Shown piece after piece: positions 1 to 7,800 of a stretch of 64,000 nucleotides of DNA; positions within the stretch are counted from its first letter, which is position 1; each line of letters opens with the position of its first letter. The position numbers and the translations under genes were made by a program. The DNA lies in assembly GCA_937885465.1 (NCBI GenBank), contig CAKZZM010000025.1, positions 1-64,000 on the forward strand, given 5' to 3'. The DNA is from an uncultured Bacteroidales bacterium. Its GTDB lineage: Bacteria; Bacteroidota; Bacteroidia; Bacteroidales; Paludibacteraceae. The notes beneath the pieces were generated by a model. It did no database searches, was not told the DNA's origin, and was given only the letters and a program-made list of their open reading frames with translations.

Positions 1-3
1 GGG

Positions 4-82
4 AACCTCCGAGCTCACGCTCGGAGCAGGGGACGAAACGTTCGGAGACGTTCTCCACTACCAGAACGTTTGGAGACGTTCC
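4..82. repeat. Class A palindromic repeats, three copies
   Basis: Two copies of class A in minus orientation (about 36-58 and 64-82; second has a T for C change and ends CCCC), preceded by a related hairpin at about 9-28 with arms CTCCGAGC and GCTCGGAG. Class A is an 18-bp imperfect palindrome, GAACGTCTCCGAACGTTC, with 6-bp arms GAACGT/ACGTTC. Confidence 0.8.
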
Positions 83-112
83 CCGGTCACTTTTGTCACC
101 TTTCCATACCTA

Positions 113-162
113 AATAAAGCTCTTTCCCTGCCTAAATGAAGCTCTTTCCCGTGCCTAATGCA
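113..162. repeat. Imperfect tandem duplication
   Basis: Two to three diverged copies of a unit of about 26 bp containing CCTAAATAAAGCTCTTTCCC and CCTAAATGAAGCTCTTTCCC, followed by the start of a third (GTGCCTAATG). It lies upstream of the promoter of the glycan cluster. No gene was seen between 1 and 369; that stretch holds repeats and the promoter. Confidence 0.6.
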
Positions 163-191
163 GCATATTCCTGCCCATTTTTGCAAATAAA

Positions 192-223
192 TTTGCATAT
201 CTCAAAATAAATCCGTACCTTTG
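192..223 (+). promoter_or_regulatory. Bacteroidetes-type promoter of the glycan cluster
   Basis: TTTG at 192-195 (-33 element), 20 nt spacer, TACCTTTG at 216-223 (-7 element, consensus TAnnTTTG). It lies about 145 nt upstream of the first plus-strand gene; class D repeats fill the leader between. Confidence 0.7.
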
Positions 224-243
224 TACCGGAAAATGAGTCAAAT

Positions 244-367
244 GTGCGGGCAGAGCCCTAAAGTTGAAAGGGGAAAGTTACAGTTACAGTTACAGTTACA
301 GTGCGGGCAGAGCCCTAAAGTTACAGTTACAGTTGAAAGTTACAGTTACAGTTACAGTAATAAATAG
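244..367. repeat. Class D repeat tract
   Basis: Two copies of GCGGGCAGAGCCCTAAAGTT (from 244 and 301), each carrying the mini-hairpin GGGC-AGA-GCCC, followed by runs of the hexamer TTACAG and of TTGAAAG. The tract lies in the 5' leader of the first gene. Confidence 0.8.
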
Positions 368-369
368 TT

Positions 370-822
370 ATGTACAACGGAAAAACAGTCGTTTACACAA
401 GCGGAACATTCGACATGTTCCATAGTAATCATTTGAAGATGATTCGTTATGCTCGCGGTTTAGGCGAGACGCTGATAGTAGGTGTGTCCACCGATGAGTT
501 GGTGAGTTCATACAAACGTCCGCCGATTATACCCTTTGAGGAAAGGATGGCGATTATTGAGGCACTCAAGTATCCTGATATTGTTATCCCTCAGCGTACG
601 CTTGACCACACGGAATTAGTGAGGAAACTGAATATTGACGTGTTTGTAGTAGGTGACGATTGGACGGGTAAATATGACTATCTGCGAGATTTAGGGGTCA
701 CCGTATTCTATTTCCCATACGGAGCCGGAACATCGACGACGCAGATAAAGAAGGATATTATTGAGAACTATGAAGAGATAAAAGGAAAGATTGACCACCA
801 ACCTAATCCTGACGTAATATGA
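370..822 (+). CDS. TagD-like cytidylyltransferase
   Basis: A 150-residue protein of the nucleotidyltransferase family that includes glycerol-3-phosphate cytidylyltransferase (TagD/TarD). These enzymes join CTP and a phosphorylated alcohol to give a CDP-alcohol in the cytoplasm. GTFDMFHSNH at residues 12-21 is the nucleotide-binding signature, and GTSTTQIK at 120-127 matches the RTSGIS-like C-terminal motif. The usual HxGH is HSNH here, so Asn replaces the Gly; both histidines remain. The length fits the short TagD form. Its stop overlaps the start of the following reductase gene by 4 bp (ATGA), and LicD follows, so the CDP-alcohol probably feeds phosphoalcohol decoration of a surface glycan. 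The substrate (glycerol, ribitol or another phosphate) cannot be told from sequence alone. Confidence 0.8.
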   Translation: MYNGKTVVYTSGTFDMFHSNHLKMIRYARGLGETLIVGVSTDELVSSYKRPPIIPFEERMAIIEALKYPDIVIPQRTLDHTELVRKLNIDVFVVGDDWTGKYDYLRDLGVTVFYFPYGAGTSTTQIKKDIIENYEEIKGKIDHQPNPDVI

Positions 823-1538
823 AGAACGCAATAGTAACAGGGGGAACAAAAGGTATCGGTTTGGCAATCGCCAAGATGCTTCTTCGTGAGGGTTATAATG
901 TCATGGTAACCTACGCCCACGATAGTGCCGCAGTGGATTCGTGCATGGCAGAGCTTAGGCGTATAGGCGAACAGTTCGAGATTGTGCATGCCGATCAAGG
1001 CGACAAACGGTCAATGGCAGAATTTGTGAAGGCTATGCGTCAAAAGAAGCATATAGATTGTCTTGTGCTCAATGCCGGAACGACCCATCGGGAAGGACTA
1101 CGAGGCACTACGGATTCTGATTGGGAACGAGTGATGCAAGTGAATGTTAATAGTGCCATGTATTTAGTTCGTGACTTATACGATGTTATTCCCTGCAATT
1201 CCCGCATTGTGTTCATGGGCTCGATGATGGGTGTGTTGCCTCATAGCGTATCGCTGTCATACGGGGTAAGCAAAGCTGCGGTAATAGCATTGGCGAAAAA
1301 TCTGGTAAAAGAGTTTGCCGGAACGGGGACGACAGTCAATGTTATAGTACCGGGCTTTGTTGAGACCGAATGGCAGAAGAACAAGCCCGAAGAAATACGC
1401 CGAAATATATGCAAGAAAACAGCGTTGGAGCGTTTCGCAACGCCGGAAGAAGTAGCAGAGGCGGTTATTTTCTGCATAAAGAATGCCTTTGTGAATGGTA
1501 GTGTGATTGAGATAAGCGGAGGTTATAATTACAAATAA
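819..1538 (+). CDS. SDR-family NAD(P)H-dependent reductase (FabG-like)
   Basis: A 239-residue classical short-chain dehydrogenase/reductase. The Rossmann motif TGGTKGIG is at residues 7-14, NAG at 85-87, catalytic Ser135, and YGVSK with Tyr148 and Lys152. Sequence resembles 3-oxoacyl-ACP reductases, but it overlaps the cytidylyltransferase by 4 bp and precedes licD, so a role in making the sugar alcohol or keto-sugar precursor that is then cytidylylated is more likely than fatty acid synthesis. The role is inferred from context; the catalytic residues are seen directly. Confidence 0.75.
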   Translation: MKNAIVTGGTKGIGLAIAKMLLREGYNVMVTYAHDSAAVDSCMAELRRIGEQFEIVHADQGDKRSMAEFVKAMRQKKHIDCLVLNAGTTHREGLRGTTDSDWERVMQVNVNSAMYLVRDLYDVIPCNSRIVFMGSMMGVLPHSVSLSYGVSKAAVIALAKNLVKEFAGTGTTVNVIVPGFVETEWQKNKPEEIRRNICKKTALERFATPEEVAEAVIFCIKNAFVNGSVIEISGGYNYK

Positions 1539-1539
1539 G

Positions 1540-1572
1540 TTACAGTTGAAAGTTACAGTTACAGTTGAAAAG
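1540..1572. repeat. Class D TTACAG/TTGAAAG tract
   Basis: Short run of TTACAGTTGAAAG units between the reductase and licD genes, the same units as at 270-360 and 7566-7616. It occupies the whole of the 42-bp spacer. Confidence 0.7.
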
Positions 1573-1580
1573 AATTAACT

Positions 1581-2390
1581 ATGGAAGACTTTTCAAAATA
1601 TAATGGAGAGGGTACTCAATTACGCAAAGCCCAACTGAGGATATTGGAGATTCTCAAGGTAGTGGATGGCATTTGCCGGAAGCATCAAATTGATTACTGG
1701 TTAGATGCAGGCTCATTATTAGGGGCAGTTCGTCATAAAGGCTATATACCATGGGATGATGATATAGATATTGCCGTCAGAAGAGAAGATTATCCCAAGT
1801 TAAGAGAAATACTCAGGAAGGAGCTCCCGCAAAATTTGGTTTTTGTAGATTGGACAACAGATAAAAATTTTTTTGATGCATGTGGGCGTGTTAAATTACG
1901 TAACACACATGTTGATGTTCCCAGATATAGATATCAGAAGGAGCAAGGTTTATGGTTAGATATATTTCCGATGGAGACGTTAGTAACACTTAATGAAAAG
2001 AAGTGGGGAGAAAAAGTATATGGTAAAGTGTTTCGACATGCTCATAATGAAGGCTTGGCCGTAAAGAAATCACGCATTGAGTATTGGATTACTCATATTA
2101 TTGCGTTGCTATTATATCCTATTTCCTATTTGATTATCTCTATATTCAGATGGCGTGGACGTAGAAAGGGGAGATTTATCACGTATGGATATGCTATTTC
2201 GTCTTTTTCTTACCCTGAGCATAAACTTGATGGCATATTCCCGACAAGAGATATCCCGTTTGAAGATATGATTGCCCGTTCACCGAATAATCCGGATATG
2301 TATTTGACAGAGTATTTTGGCGATTATATGCAGATTCCACCTGAAGAAAAACGAGTGATCCATTATACAAATTGGAAAGAACTATACTAA
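1581..2390 (+). CDS. LicD-family phosphotransferase
   Basis: A 269-residue LicD-family protein. The hallmark region has GSLLGAVRH at residues 44-52 and WDDDIDI at 58-64, which supply the acidic metal-binding residues of this nucleotidyltransferase-fold family. LicD enzymes move phosphocholine or another phosphoalcohol from its CDP-activated form to a glycan. Residues about 165-190 are hydrophobic and could contact the membrane. Its position after a TagD-like enzyme and a reductase fits transfer of the CDP-alcohol made by those proteins. The acceptor glycan is unknown. Confidence 0.8.
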   Translation: MEDFSKYNGEGTQLRKAQLRILEILKVVDGICRKHQIDYWLDAGSLLGAVRHKGYIPWDDDIDIAVRREDYPKLREILRKELPQNLVFVDWTTDKNFFDACGRVKLRNTHVDVPRYRYQKEQGLWLDIFPMETLVTLNEKKWGEKVYGKVFRHAHNEGLAVKKSRIEYWITHIIALLLYPISYLIISIFRWRGRRKGRFITYGYAISSFSYPEHKLDGIFPTRDIPFEDMIARSPNNPDMYLTEYFGDYMQIPPEEKRVIHYTNWKELY

Positions 2391-2395
2391 ATGGT

Positions 2396-3607
2396 ATGAA
2401 TAGGGCAATTCTATTTATAACAAAAGATAATATCAACCCTTTAAGTGGAGGTATTGATCGTATTACCTATGTGTTGGCAACAGAACTTAGAAGAAATGGG
2501 TGTGCGTGTTTTTCAGCCTATTTGAGTCAATCACATCCCTTACGCATAGGAGATGCTGTTTTTGACCAAGAAACTGAACTTACCGAGGATAAGCATGATG
2601 AAGAAGTAGTAAATCTGATAGAACTGCATAAAATCGACGTAATTATAGTACAAGGTGTAGATGCTTTGATGAACAAAGAACTAATATCCTTGCGTAAAGT
2701 CTTAAATACTCAAACAAGAGAAATACCACTCTTATTTGTCTTTCACCAGATGCCCGGCTATGAGTTAGTTAGCATAGATAATAAGTTTTTAATAGATCAT
2801 CTATTTAGCGGTTTATCGGTAAAAGAAATACTCCTTCAGATACTACTGCGCATCAGCAAGAAAAATGTGCTAAAGTCGTTGCGCAATAAGTATATTGTGC
2901 CTTATCAAAACGCTGACAGAGTAATATTATTATCGAGATTATATATAGATGATTTTTGCAAAATTGTAGGAAACTCGGACACGTCTAAATATTTGGCAAT
3001 ACCGAATATGCTAACTTTCCCTCATTCAGATGTAATACCCTCAAAAAAGGAACGAATAGTTCTTATGGTAGCCAGAATGGATGAACAAGCGAAGAGGATA
3101 AAGAGAGCTATAGAGATTTGGAGCAAGCTACCGATGGAATTCGGGAAAGATGAGTGGCGAATGGTAATTGTCGGGAATGGAAAAGATTTAACTTACTATA
3201 AGAATTTTGTAAAATCAAGAGACATTAAGAATGTATCTTTTGAGGGGCAACAAGATCCTTTACCGTATTATCAGGCAGCCTCTATATTTATGATGACATC
3301 GGCTTTTGAGGGATGGCCGATGACATTGATGGAGGCTATGCAAAATGGCTGTGTACCAATTGTGTTTGATAGTTTCAAGGCGGTCTATGATATCATAGAA
3401 AATGGCAAAGATGGAATTATTGTGCCGGATGGTAATATGGATGCTTATCTTAATAACTTGGTGCAATTGATGCAAAATGCTGAGCAACGCAAGCTGATGT
3501 CAGAGGCGTGTGTGGAGCGTAGCCAACAATTCTCACAAGAGCGAATAACTAAGATGTGGCTGAAACTATTTGAAAATGTATGTAAATTAGTAGCGAACGT
3601 CTCCTAA
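2396..3607 (+). CDS. Glycosyltransferase family 4
   Basis: GT-B fold glycosyltransferase of about 403 residues. The C-terminal half has the GT4 donor-site pattern: a strand VLMVARMDEQAKR, then AFEGWPMTLMEAMQNG, where the Glu residues contact the nucleotide sugar. I chose ATG 2396, five bases after the licD stop; a TTG at 2372 would overlap licD by 19 bp. It presumably adds one sugar to the oligosaccharide of this cluster on the cytoplasmic face. Its last codons (VANVS) and TAA stop come from a class A repeat copy (3595-3612) whose loop reads CTCCTA instead of CTCCGA. Confidence 0.8.
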   Translation: MNRAILFITKDNINPLSGGIDRITYVLATELRRNGCACFSAYLSQSHPLRIGDAVFDQETELTEDKHDEEVVNLIELHKIDVIIVQGVDALMNKELISLRKVLNTQTREIPLLFVFHQMPGYELVSIDNKFLIDHLFSGLSVKEILLQILLRISKKNVLKSLRNKYIVPYQNADRVILLSRLYIDDFCKIVGNSDTSKYLAIPNMLTFPHSDVIPSKKERIVLMVARMDEQAKRIKRAIEIWSKLPMEFGKDEWRMVIVGNGKDLTYYKNFVKSRDIKNVSFEGQQDPLPYYQAASIFMMTSAFEGWPMTLMEAMQNGCVPIVFDSFKAVYDIIENGKDGIIVPDGNMDAYLNNLVQLMQNAEQRKLMSEACVERSQQFSQERITKMWLKLFENVCKLVANVS

Positions 3608-3612
3608 CGTTC
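3595..3612 (+). repeat. Class A repeat carrying the GT4 stop codon
   Basis: GAACGTCTCCTAACGTTC, a single-base variant of class A. The G-to-T change in the loop creates the TAA at 3605-3607 that ends the upstream glycosyltransferase. Confidence 0.8.
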
Positions 3613-3633
3613 TTTTCTATTTGCAGCTGATTT

Positions 3634-4911
3634 ATGCATTTAGACCTGAAAAATAAGGTTCAAAGTGAGATAATCCGCAATTCAGCGAAGCTCTTTTCGG
3701 CAAATGTTGTTGCCCAGGCGATAGGCTTATTGGTCTATCCGATATTGACACGTTTGTATGCGCCGGAGGATTTCGGCTTATTGAGTCTGTTTACTTCCAT
3801 CAGTGGCGTGCTTATTATTCTTTCCACCCTCGGTTACCAGGAAGCCATTGTTTTGCCAAAAGAAGAGGAGGAGGCGCATGCTGTAGCTCACCTCTCCTTC
3901 TTTTTGATTGCTATTACAACTTTGGTGCTAATCTGTTCCATTCCTTTTGCAGGGCAAATAGCCGGAATATTTAATTCTCCCAAATTAGAAAATTATTATT
4001 GGCTGCTCCCTTTTTATGTGTTAATTGTCGGGATATGGAATGTGTTGAACTATTGGTACATCCGACAAAGAGCATATAATCGGATTTCGGGCTATCAGAT
4101 GACCCAATCTTTCTTTTCTTCGGGCTACAAACTCGGATTCGGGTTTATGGGATGGTTAAGTGGAGGTCTGATAGTAGCTTCTGTTCTTTCATCATTGTGC
4201 TCGTTGATAATCTCTTTTTCGTTGGGATTCAAGAAATTTATCCGTCCGTTGCCGGTTTGGCGAAAAGAGAAGATACGGCAAGTGGCTGTGCAATACGCCA
4301 ATTTTCCTAAATTTAGCATGCCGCATAGTTTAATTAATTATGTGGCGGGACAGTTGCCTGTATTGTTGCTGACTCCATTTTTTACAGCTCATGAGATTGG
4401 TCTATGGTCGATGGCTGTGACTCTCTCGTTCGTTCCGATTAGCATGTTGACGAATGCACTCTTCCAAGTTCTTTACCAGCGAATATCTGAAATGGTGAAC
4501 GATCGCCGGTCAATAGCAAAAGTCCATAAGCGGTTTACTTTATTGGCGTTAGTCGTATTAATTCCTTTGTTTGCAGGATTGAGTTTTGTCCTTCCTACAA
4601 TAACGGAATGGGTACTTGGAGACGGATGGCGTATTACGGGAGTGTATATCAGATGGATGCTTCCGTGGCTGTTGTGTGTTTTCCTTTGCGGATCGGTAGG
4701 CTATCTTTACAGTATTTTTTACAAACAGAAATATGGTTTGTATTTTGAAATCGTAATAGCCGTGGCGCGTTTGATAGCTTTGTGTATAGGAATCTATTAC
4801 AAAAATTTTGCTTTGGCTGTTGGGGGCTATGCAGCGGTCAGTGCGCTAATAAACGGGCTGCAATATATATGGCTCATGCGTTTGGTGAGCCGTTACGAAA
4901 AATCACTATAG
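3634..4911 (+). CDS. Polysaccharide flippase (Wzx-like)
   Basis: A 425-residue integral membrane protein of the MOP superfamily, with about 12 predicted hydrophobic segments. The N-terminal stretch (FSANVVAQAIGLLVYPILTR, residues about 22-41) is typical of O-antigen/capsule flippases. It should move lipid-linked oligosaccharide across the inner membrane. It closes the plus-strand part of the cluster and overlaps the convergent GT2 gene by 6 bp at 4906-4911, with no terminator between. No Wzy polymerase is visible in the window, so the rest of the pathway must lie upstream or elsewhere. Confidence 0.8.
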   Translation: MHLDLKNKVQSEIIRNSAKLFSANVVAQAIGLLVYPILTRLYAPEDFGLLSLFTSISGVLIILSTLGYQEAIVLPKEEEEAHAVAHLSFFLIAITTLVLICSIPFAGQIAGIFNSPKLENYYWLLPFYVLIVGIWNVLNYWYIRQRAYNRISGYQMTQSFFSSGYKLGFGFMGWLSGGLIVASVLSSLCSLIISFSLGFKKFIRPLPVWRKEKIRQVAVQYANFPKFSMPHSLINYVAGQLPVLLLTPFFTAHEIGLWSMAVTLSFVPISMLTNALFQVLYQRISEMVNDRRSIAKVHKRFTLLALVVLIPLFAGLSFVLPTITEWVLGDGWRITGVYIRWMLPWLLCVFLCGSVGYLYSIFYKQKYGLYFEIVIAVARLIALCIGIYYKNFALAVGGYAAVSALINGLQYIWLMRLVSRYEKSL

Positions 4912-5721
4912 ACATTTGATACGTCTCCACGTGGCATATAACGTCCGTGAAGCCCAGGAATAAAATGCTCGAAGGAAAGTGTAACCATATTTTCCCGGGT
5001 AACATTTTTCCAACCATCTCCAGCATCGCATATAATGGAACAGATAGATCCCGTATCTAATGACAGATTTCGGATGCGAGGTGGAATCATGAACCCTCCA
5101 TACGGTGGTGGGAGTGTCTAAATACCCGAAATAGGTGTATTGCGCAAAAAGTCCGTACAACGGGTAATCCAGCACCCGGAAGTGTTGCGCCTCAATTGCA
5201 TCCAGATCTTTCTCTTTCAATAGCCGAGTTAGGAATACAACACTACTATTTGTTTGTCCGGCGCCGCTTCTCCGGTATTGGTTGCTAATATCTCCGATGG
5301 GGATAGCTTCATAGGGCGTTTCTATGGTGAGTTCCCCGTTTTGCAGAGCATAGGATGCAGTATGGACAAATCCGTAGGACGGATGTGCTTGCAAAAAGTT
5401 AATCTGCATTTGCAGTTTGTCTCGGGTGGACCAGTAGTCGTCGCCATCCAGCATGGCAATGTACCTACACCCTGTGGCGATGATACGCCGGTATAAATCA
5501 ACGGTGTTGCGCACTATTCCCATATTTTTCTCACGGCGATAATACACAATCCGCTCGTCTTGTTTGGCGTATCGGCGGCAGATCTCGGGTGTTCTGTCGG
5601 TGGATGCATCGTCGCCGATAAAAATGCGCATGGGTTCGTCGCACTGCTGCATCAGCACGCTTTCAATAGCTTGGGCGATGTATTGCTCTTGGTTATATGT
5701 GGCGATACAAACTGCAATCAT
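4906..5721 (-). CDS. Glycosyltransferase family 2
   Basis: A GT-A fold inverting glycosyltransferase of 271 residues starting at ATG 5721. That start overlaps the stop of the upstream asparagine-synthase-like gene as ATGA and places the strand IAVCIATYNQ at the N-terminus as in the family. GDDAST at 36-41 and DGDD at 92-95 (the DXD-like metal and nucleotide-sugar site) are present. A longer reading frame to 5763 adds 14 residues that look unlike the family. Translational coupling suggests it works with the asparagine-synthase-like enzyme on the same glycan. Confidence 0.8.
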   Translation of the reverse strand: MIAVCIATYNQEQYIAQAIESVLMQQCDEPMRIFIGDDASTDRTPEICRRYAKQDERIVYYRREKNMGIVRNTVDLYRRIIATGCRYIAMLDGDDYWSTRDKLQMQINFLQAHPSYGFVHTASYALQNGELTIETPYEAIPIGDISNQYRRSGAGQTNSSVVFLTRLLKEKDLDAIEAQHFRVLDYPLYGLFAQYTYFGYLDTPTTVWRVHDSTSHPKSVIRYGIYLFHYMRCWRWLEKCYPGKYGYTFLRAFYSWASRTLYATWRRIKCL

Positions 5722-7316
5722 TGACACTGACGGATTGTGCTTAGAATAGTTAATACAGCGCATTGGTCGTACACTCGTCCTTCACGCATAATCGTTTCTG
5801 CTTCTTTCTGAATTTCCGGATATGGTGCCAGCAGGTGTTTGCCGGCTTGATAATAGCTGTCTATTGCTTTGTGCAACTCAGGATTTGTTCTTACCCATGT
5901 GTCGTACGGGGTCATCGAAATGCCTTCTTCCATCTGGTAGCCGTTGTAAATATGCAGGCGTTTTAGAATAAAAAAAGTCATTCGTTTGGCCAAGTCCTTT
6001 AGCGGTATATTTCTGCCCATTATAGGCAGCACTATCCGCCGGTGACCTATCTGCTCGCCCTTGTGATCCCATTGTGCCGCCTCGGGATAATAGCGCAATA
6101 TCCATTGGTCGTAGAAATGGTAGTTCCAGCGTTTGCGCAAAGGGATATGCAGTACGTAATTCAAGACATCCACATCGCAAAAAGGCGAATAAGTCTCTGT
6201 ATATTGCTGGAGTACAAGAGGTGAACCTAAGCCGTTGCCTGCAAAACTGAGCGAATAGAGCCGCTCAATCTCATGCTTGCTATCGGTCTCGACGGAAAAG
6301 ATATTGTCACCATTGACGCCTGTGGCAACTACTCCGGCATCGGTCCAGCCGAACTGAGTGGAGCAGTAGTAGATTTCCGACGGACCGTTGTAATTGACCA
6401 AGCCCTGCGTAGCATGTGTGATCTCATCCACCTTAGCCAAATAGATACCACCGTCCAAAGGCAGAAAACACCACTCGTTGCCAAGGTAGTTGGCTATTTT
6501 CTCCGGCAGAAGATGGTCGTAATGGTTAGTCTGGGAATAGGTAAAATTGGTAATCGGTTGTGTGGTGAGTTGGCGTGCGATGGTCTGTACCATACGCGAG
6601 TCCAAGCCTCCGCTGAGCGGATAGAAATGCCGGAGCCCGTATTCCTCGTTTTTGTCAATGATACGTTTGACGGCCTGTCGGAACAACTCATTCGTCCGCG
6701 CTAAAGCTTCATCTTCGTTTGTGTGCAACGGCTTGTTGTCAAAGCGGTAATAGTTGCTCACCTCCGCTTTGCCGTCCTTGATTGTCAGCACTTGTCCTGC
6801 TCCGATGCGGTAAATCCCTTTCACCATCGTTTGCTCGTTGTTGCCGTAGACGGATTTCAGAATGCGGTGCATGAACGCTGTGTTTATCTCATGAAGTCCG
6901 ATTGCGTGCGATAACTCAAATAAGTCAGAGCAAACATAGATACCTTTTTCCGTCTGACACCAAAACAGCATGTGGCTGCCGATTTGGTCGTTGTAGAGCT
7001 GTATTTCATGCGTTTGCTTGTTTGCTACTACGCAGGCAAAAGAGCCTCTCCATTGTGCGATTTTAGTAGCGAACGTCTCCGAATGTTCGTCTGTTTCCTG
7101 CCATCCTGATACTATCTCATCGCGGTTGAAGAGTATGCCCTCTACTGCTACAAAATGCTCGTCATCCTCAAGCCATAGTTTGTCTTTCTCAAACTTGCGT
7201 AACGACCATTGTGTCAGGTGTATTCCGGATGTTGTCCAATGCCGAACGAAAGAATACTTATTCTCACGGATGTCCCATTGCACTTGTTCACCTATACTTA
7301 TTCGGAAACCATACAT
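5718..7316 (-). CDS. Asparagine-synthase-like amidotransferase
   Basis: A 532-residue homologue of class B asparagine synthetases. The synthetase P-loop SGGLDS is at residues 235-240. The N-terminal half has the Ntn-glutaminase-like fold, but the protein begins MYGFRI and lacks the catalytic Cys after the initiator Met, so it cannot hydrolyse glutamine in the usual way and may use free ammonia or another nucleophile. Such proteins are common in polysaccharide loci, where they are thought to amidate sugars or other acceptors. ATG 7316 was chosen because the 20 upstream in-frame residues are translated repeat and leader. Residues 76-85 (DEHSETFATK) are coded by a class A repeat at 7071-7088, in the variable loop of the N-terminal domain. 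The acceptor is unknown. Confidence 0.75.
   Translation of the reverse strand: MYGFRISIGEQVQWDIRENKYSFVRHWTTSGIHLTQWSLRKFEKDKLWLEDDEHFVAVEGILFNRDEIVSGWQETDEHSETFATKIAQWRGSFACVVANKQTHEIQLYNDQIGSHMLFWCQTEKGIYVCSDLFELSHAIGLHEINTAFMHRILKSVYGNNEQTMVKGIYRIGAGQVLTIKDGKAEVSNYYRFDNKPLHTNEDEALARTNELFRQAVKRIIDKNEEYGLRHFYPLSGGLDSRMVQTIARQLTTQPITNFTYSQTNHYDHLLPEKIANYLGNEWCFLPLDGGIYLAKVDEITHATQGLVNYNGPSEIYYCSTQFGWTDAGVVATGVNGDNIFSVETDSKHEIERLYSLSFAGNGLGSPLVLQQYTETYSPFCDVDVLNYVLHIPLRKRWNYHFYDQWILRYYPEAAQWDHKGEQIGHRRIVLPIMGRNIPLKDLAKRMTFFILKRLHIYNGYQMEEGISMTPYDTWVRTNPELHKAIDSYYQAGKHLLAPYPEIQKEAETIMREGRVYDQCAVLTILSTIRQCQ
7071..7088 (+). repeat. Class A repeat in frame inside the asparagine-synthase-like gene
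   Basis: GAACGTCTCCGAATGTTC, one mismatch from class A, preceded by GTAGC. On the coding strand it reads EHSETFAT without breaking the frame. Confidence 0.85.
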
Positions 7317-7342
7317 GTTATGAAATATTTTTGAGTTAAAAG

Positions 7343-7450
7343 TAGTGAACGTCTCCGAACGTTCAACGTGTGCCAAAAGTGGAGGACGTCTGGGGCGCGG
7401 ACGGCTCGTCCGCGACGTTGATTGGCAGTTGAGAACGTCTCCGAACGTTC
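7343..7450. repeat. A-E-A repeat cluster in a 5' leader
   Basis: Class A copies at 7347-7364 and 7433-7450 enclose a class E palindrome GCGGACGGCTCGTCCGC at 7397-7413. All lie between the promoter at 7510-7541 and the start of the minus-strand asparagine-synthase-like gene at 7316, so they are probably transcribed as leader RNA. Confidence 0.8.
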
Positions 7451-7509
7451 ATACTTATGAGTGCCGTGCCTCATGTGAAGCACGAGAGTGCTTCACTACC
7501 AATCCGCTG

Positions 7510-7541
7510 CAAAGGTAGTGATAAAATATGAAACCTGCAAA
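7510..7541 (-). promoter_or_regulatory. Promoter of the asparagine-synthase-like/GT2 operon
   Basis: On the minus strand TTTG (7541-7538), 20 nt spacer, TACCTTTG (7517-7510). It matches the Bacteroidetes -33/-7 consensus and gives a leader of about 190 nt. Confidence 0.7.
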
Positions 7542-7565
7542 TTTATTTGCTGTTTTAGAGTTATA

Positions 7566-7800
7566 AAGTTACAGTTAAAAGTTGAAAGTTACAGTTGAAA
7601 GTTAAAAGTTACAGTAGATGGTAGAGACGGTCTTTTTGATCGTCTCTCAAATGCTGGGACGCGGACGGCTCGTCCGCGACGTTGTATGTCACGCCTGATG
7701 GGGCTGGCATAGTTTACGATTATTCCCTTATACAAAAGCAAGTGACCTTTCAGCCACTTGCTCACTTGGTACATGGTCACTTGGTATTTCACCTCACTTC
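7566..7800. repeat. D-B-E-C repeat cluster
   Basis: The 247-bp gap between promoter 7510-7541 and the LRR gene contains no gene, only repeats: a class D TTACAG/TTGAAAG tract (7566-7616), a class B hairpin variant (7620-7648; arms AGAGACGGTC and GATCGTCTCT), a class E palindrome (7661-7677) and class C units (about 7741-7800). The class C units begin directly after the TGA stop (7789-7791) of the LRR gene. Confidence 0.8.

Noticed and set aside
819..1538. SDR gene as fabG of fatty acid synthesis
   Set aside because: Motifs fit, but no other fab gene is adjacent and the 4-bp overlap ties it to the cytidylyltransferase in a glycan cluster.
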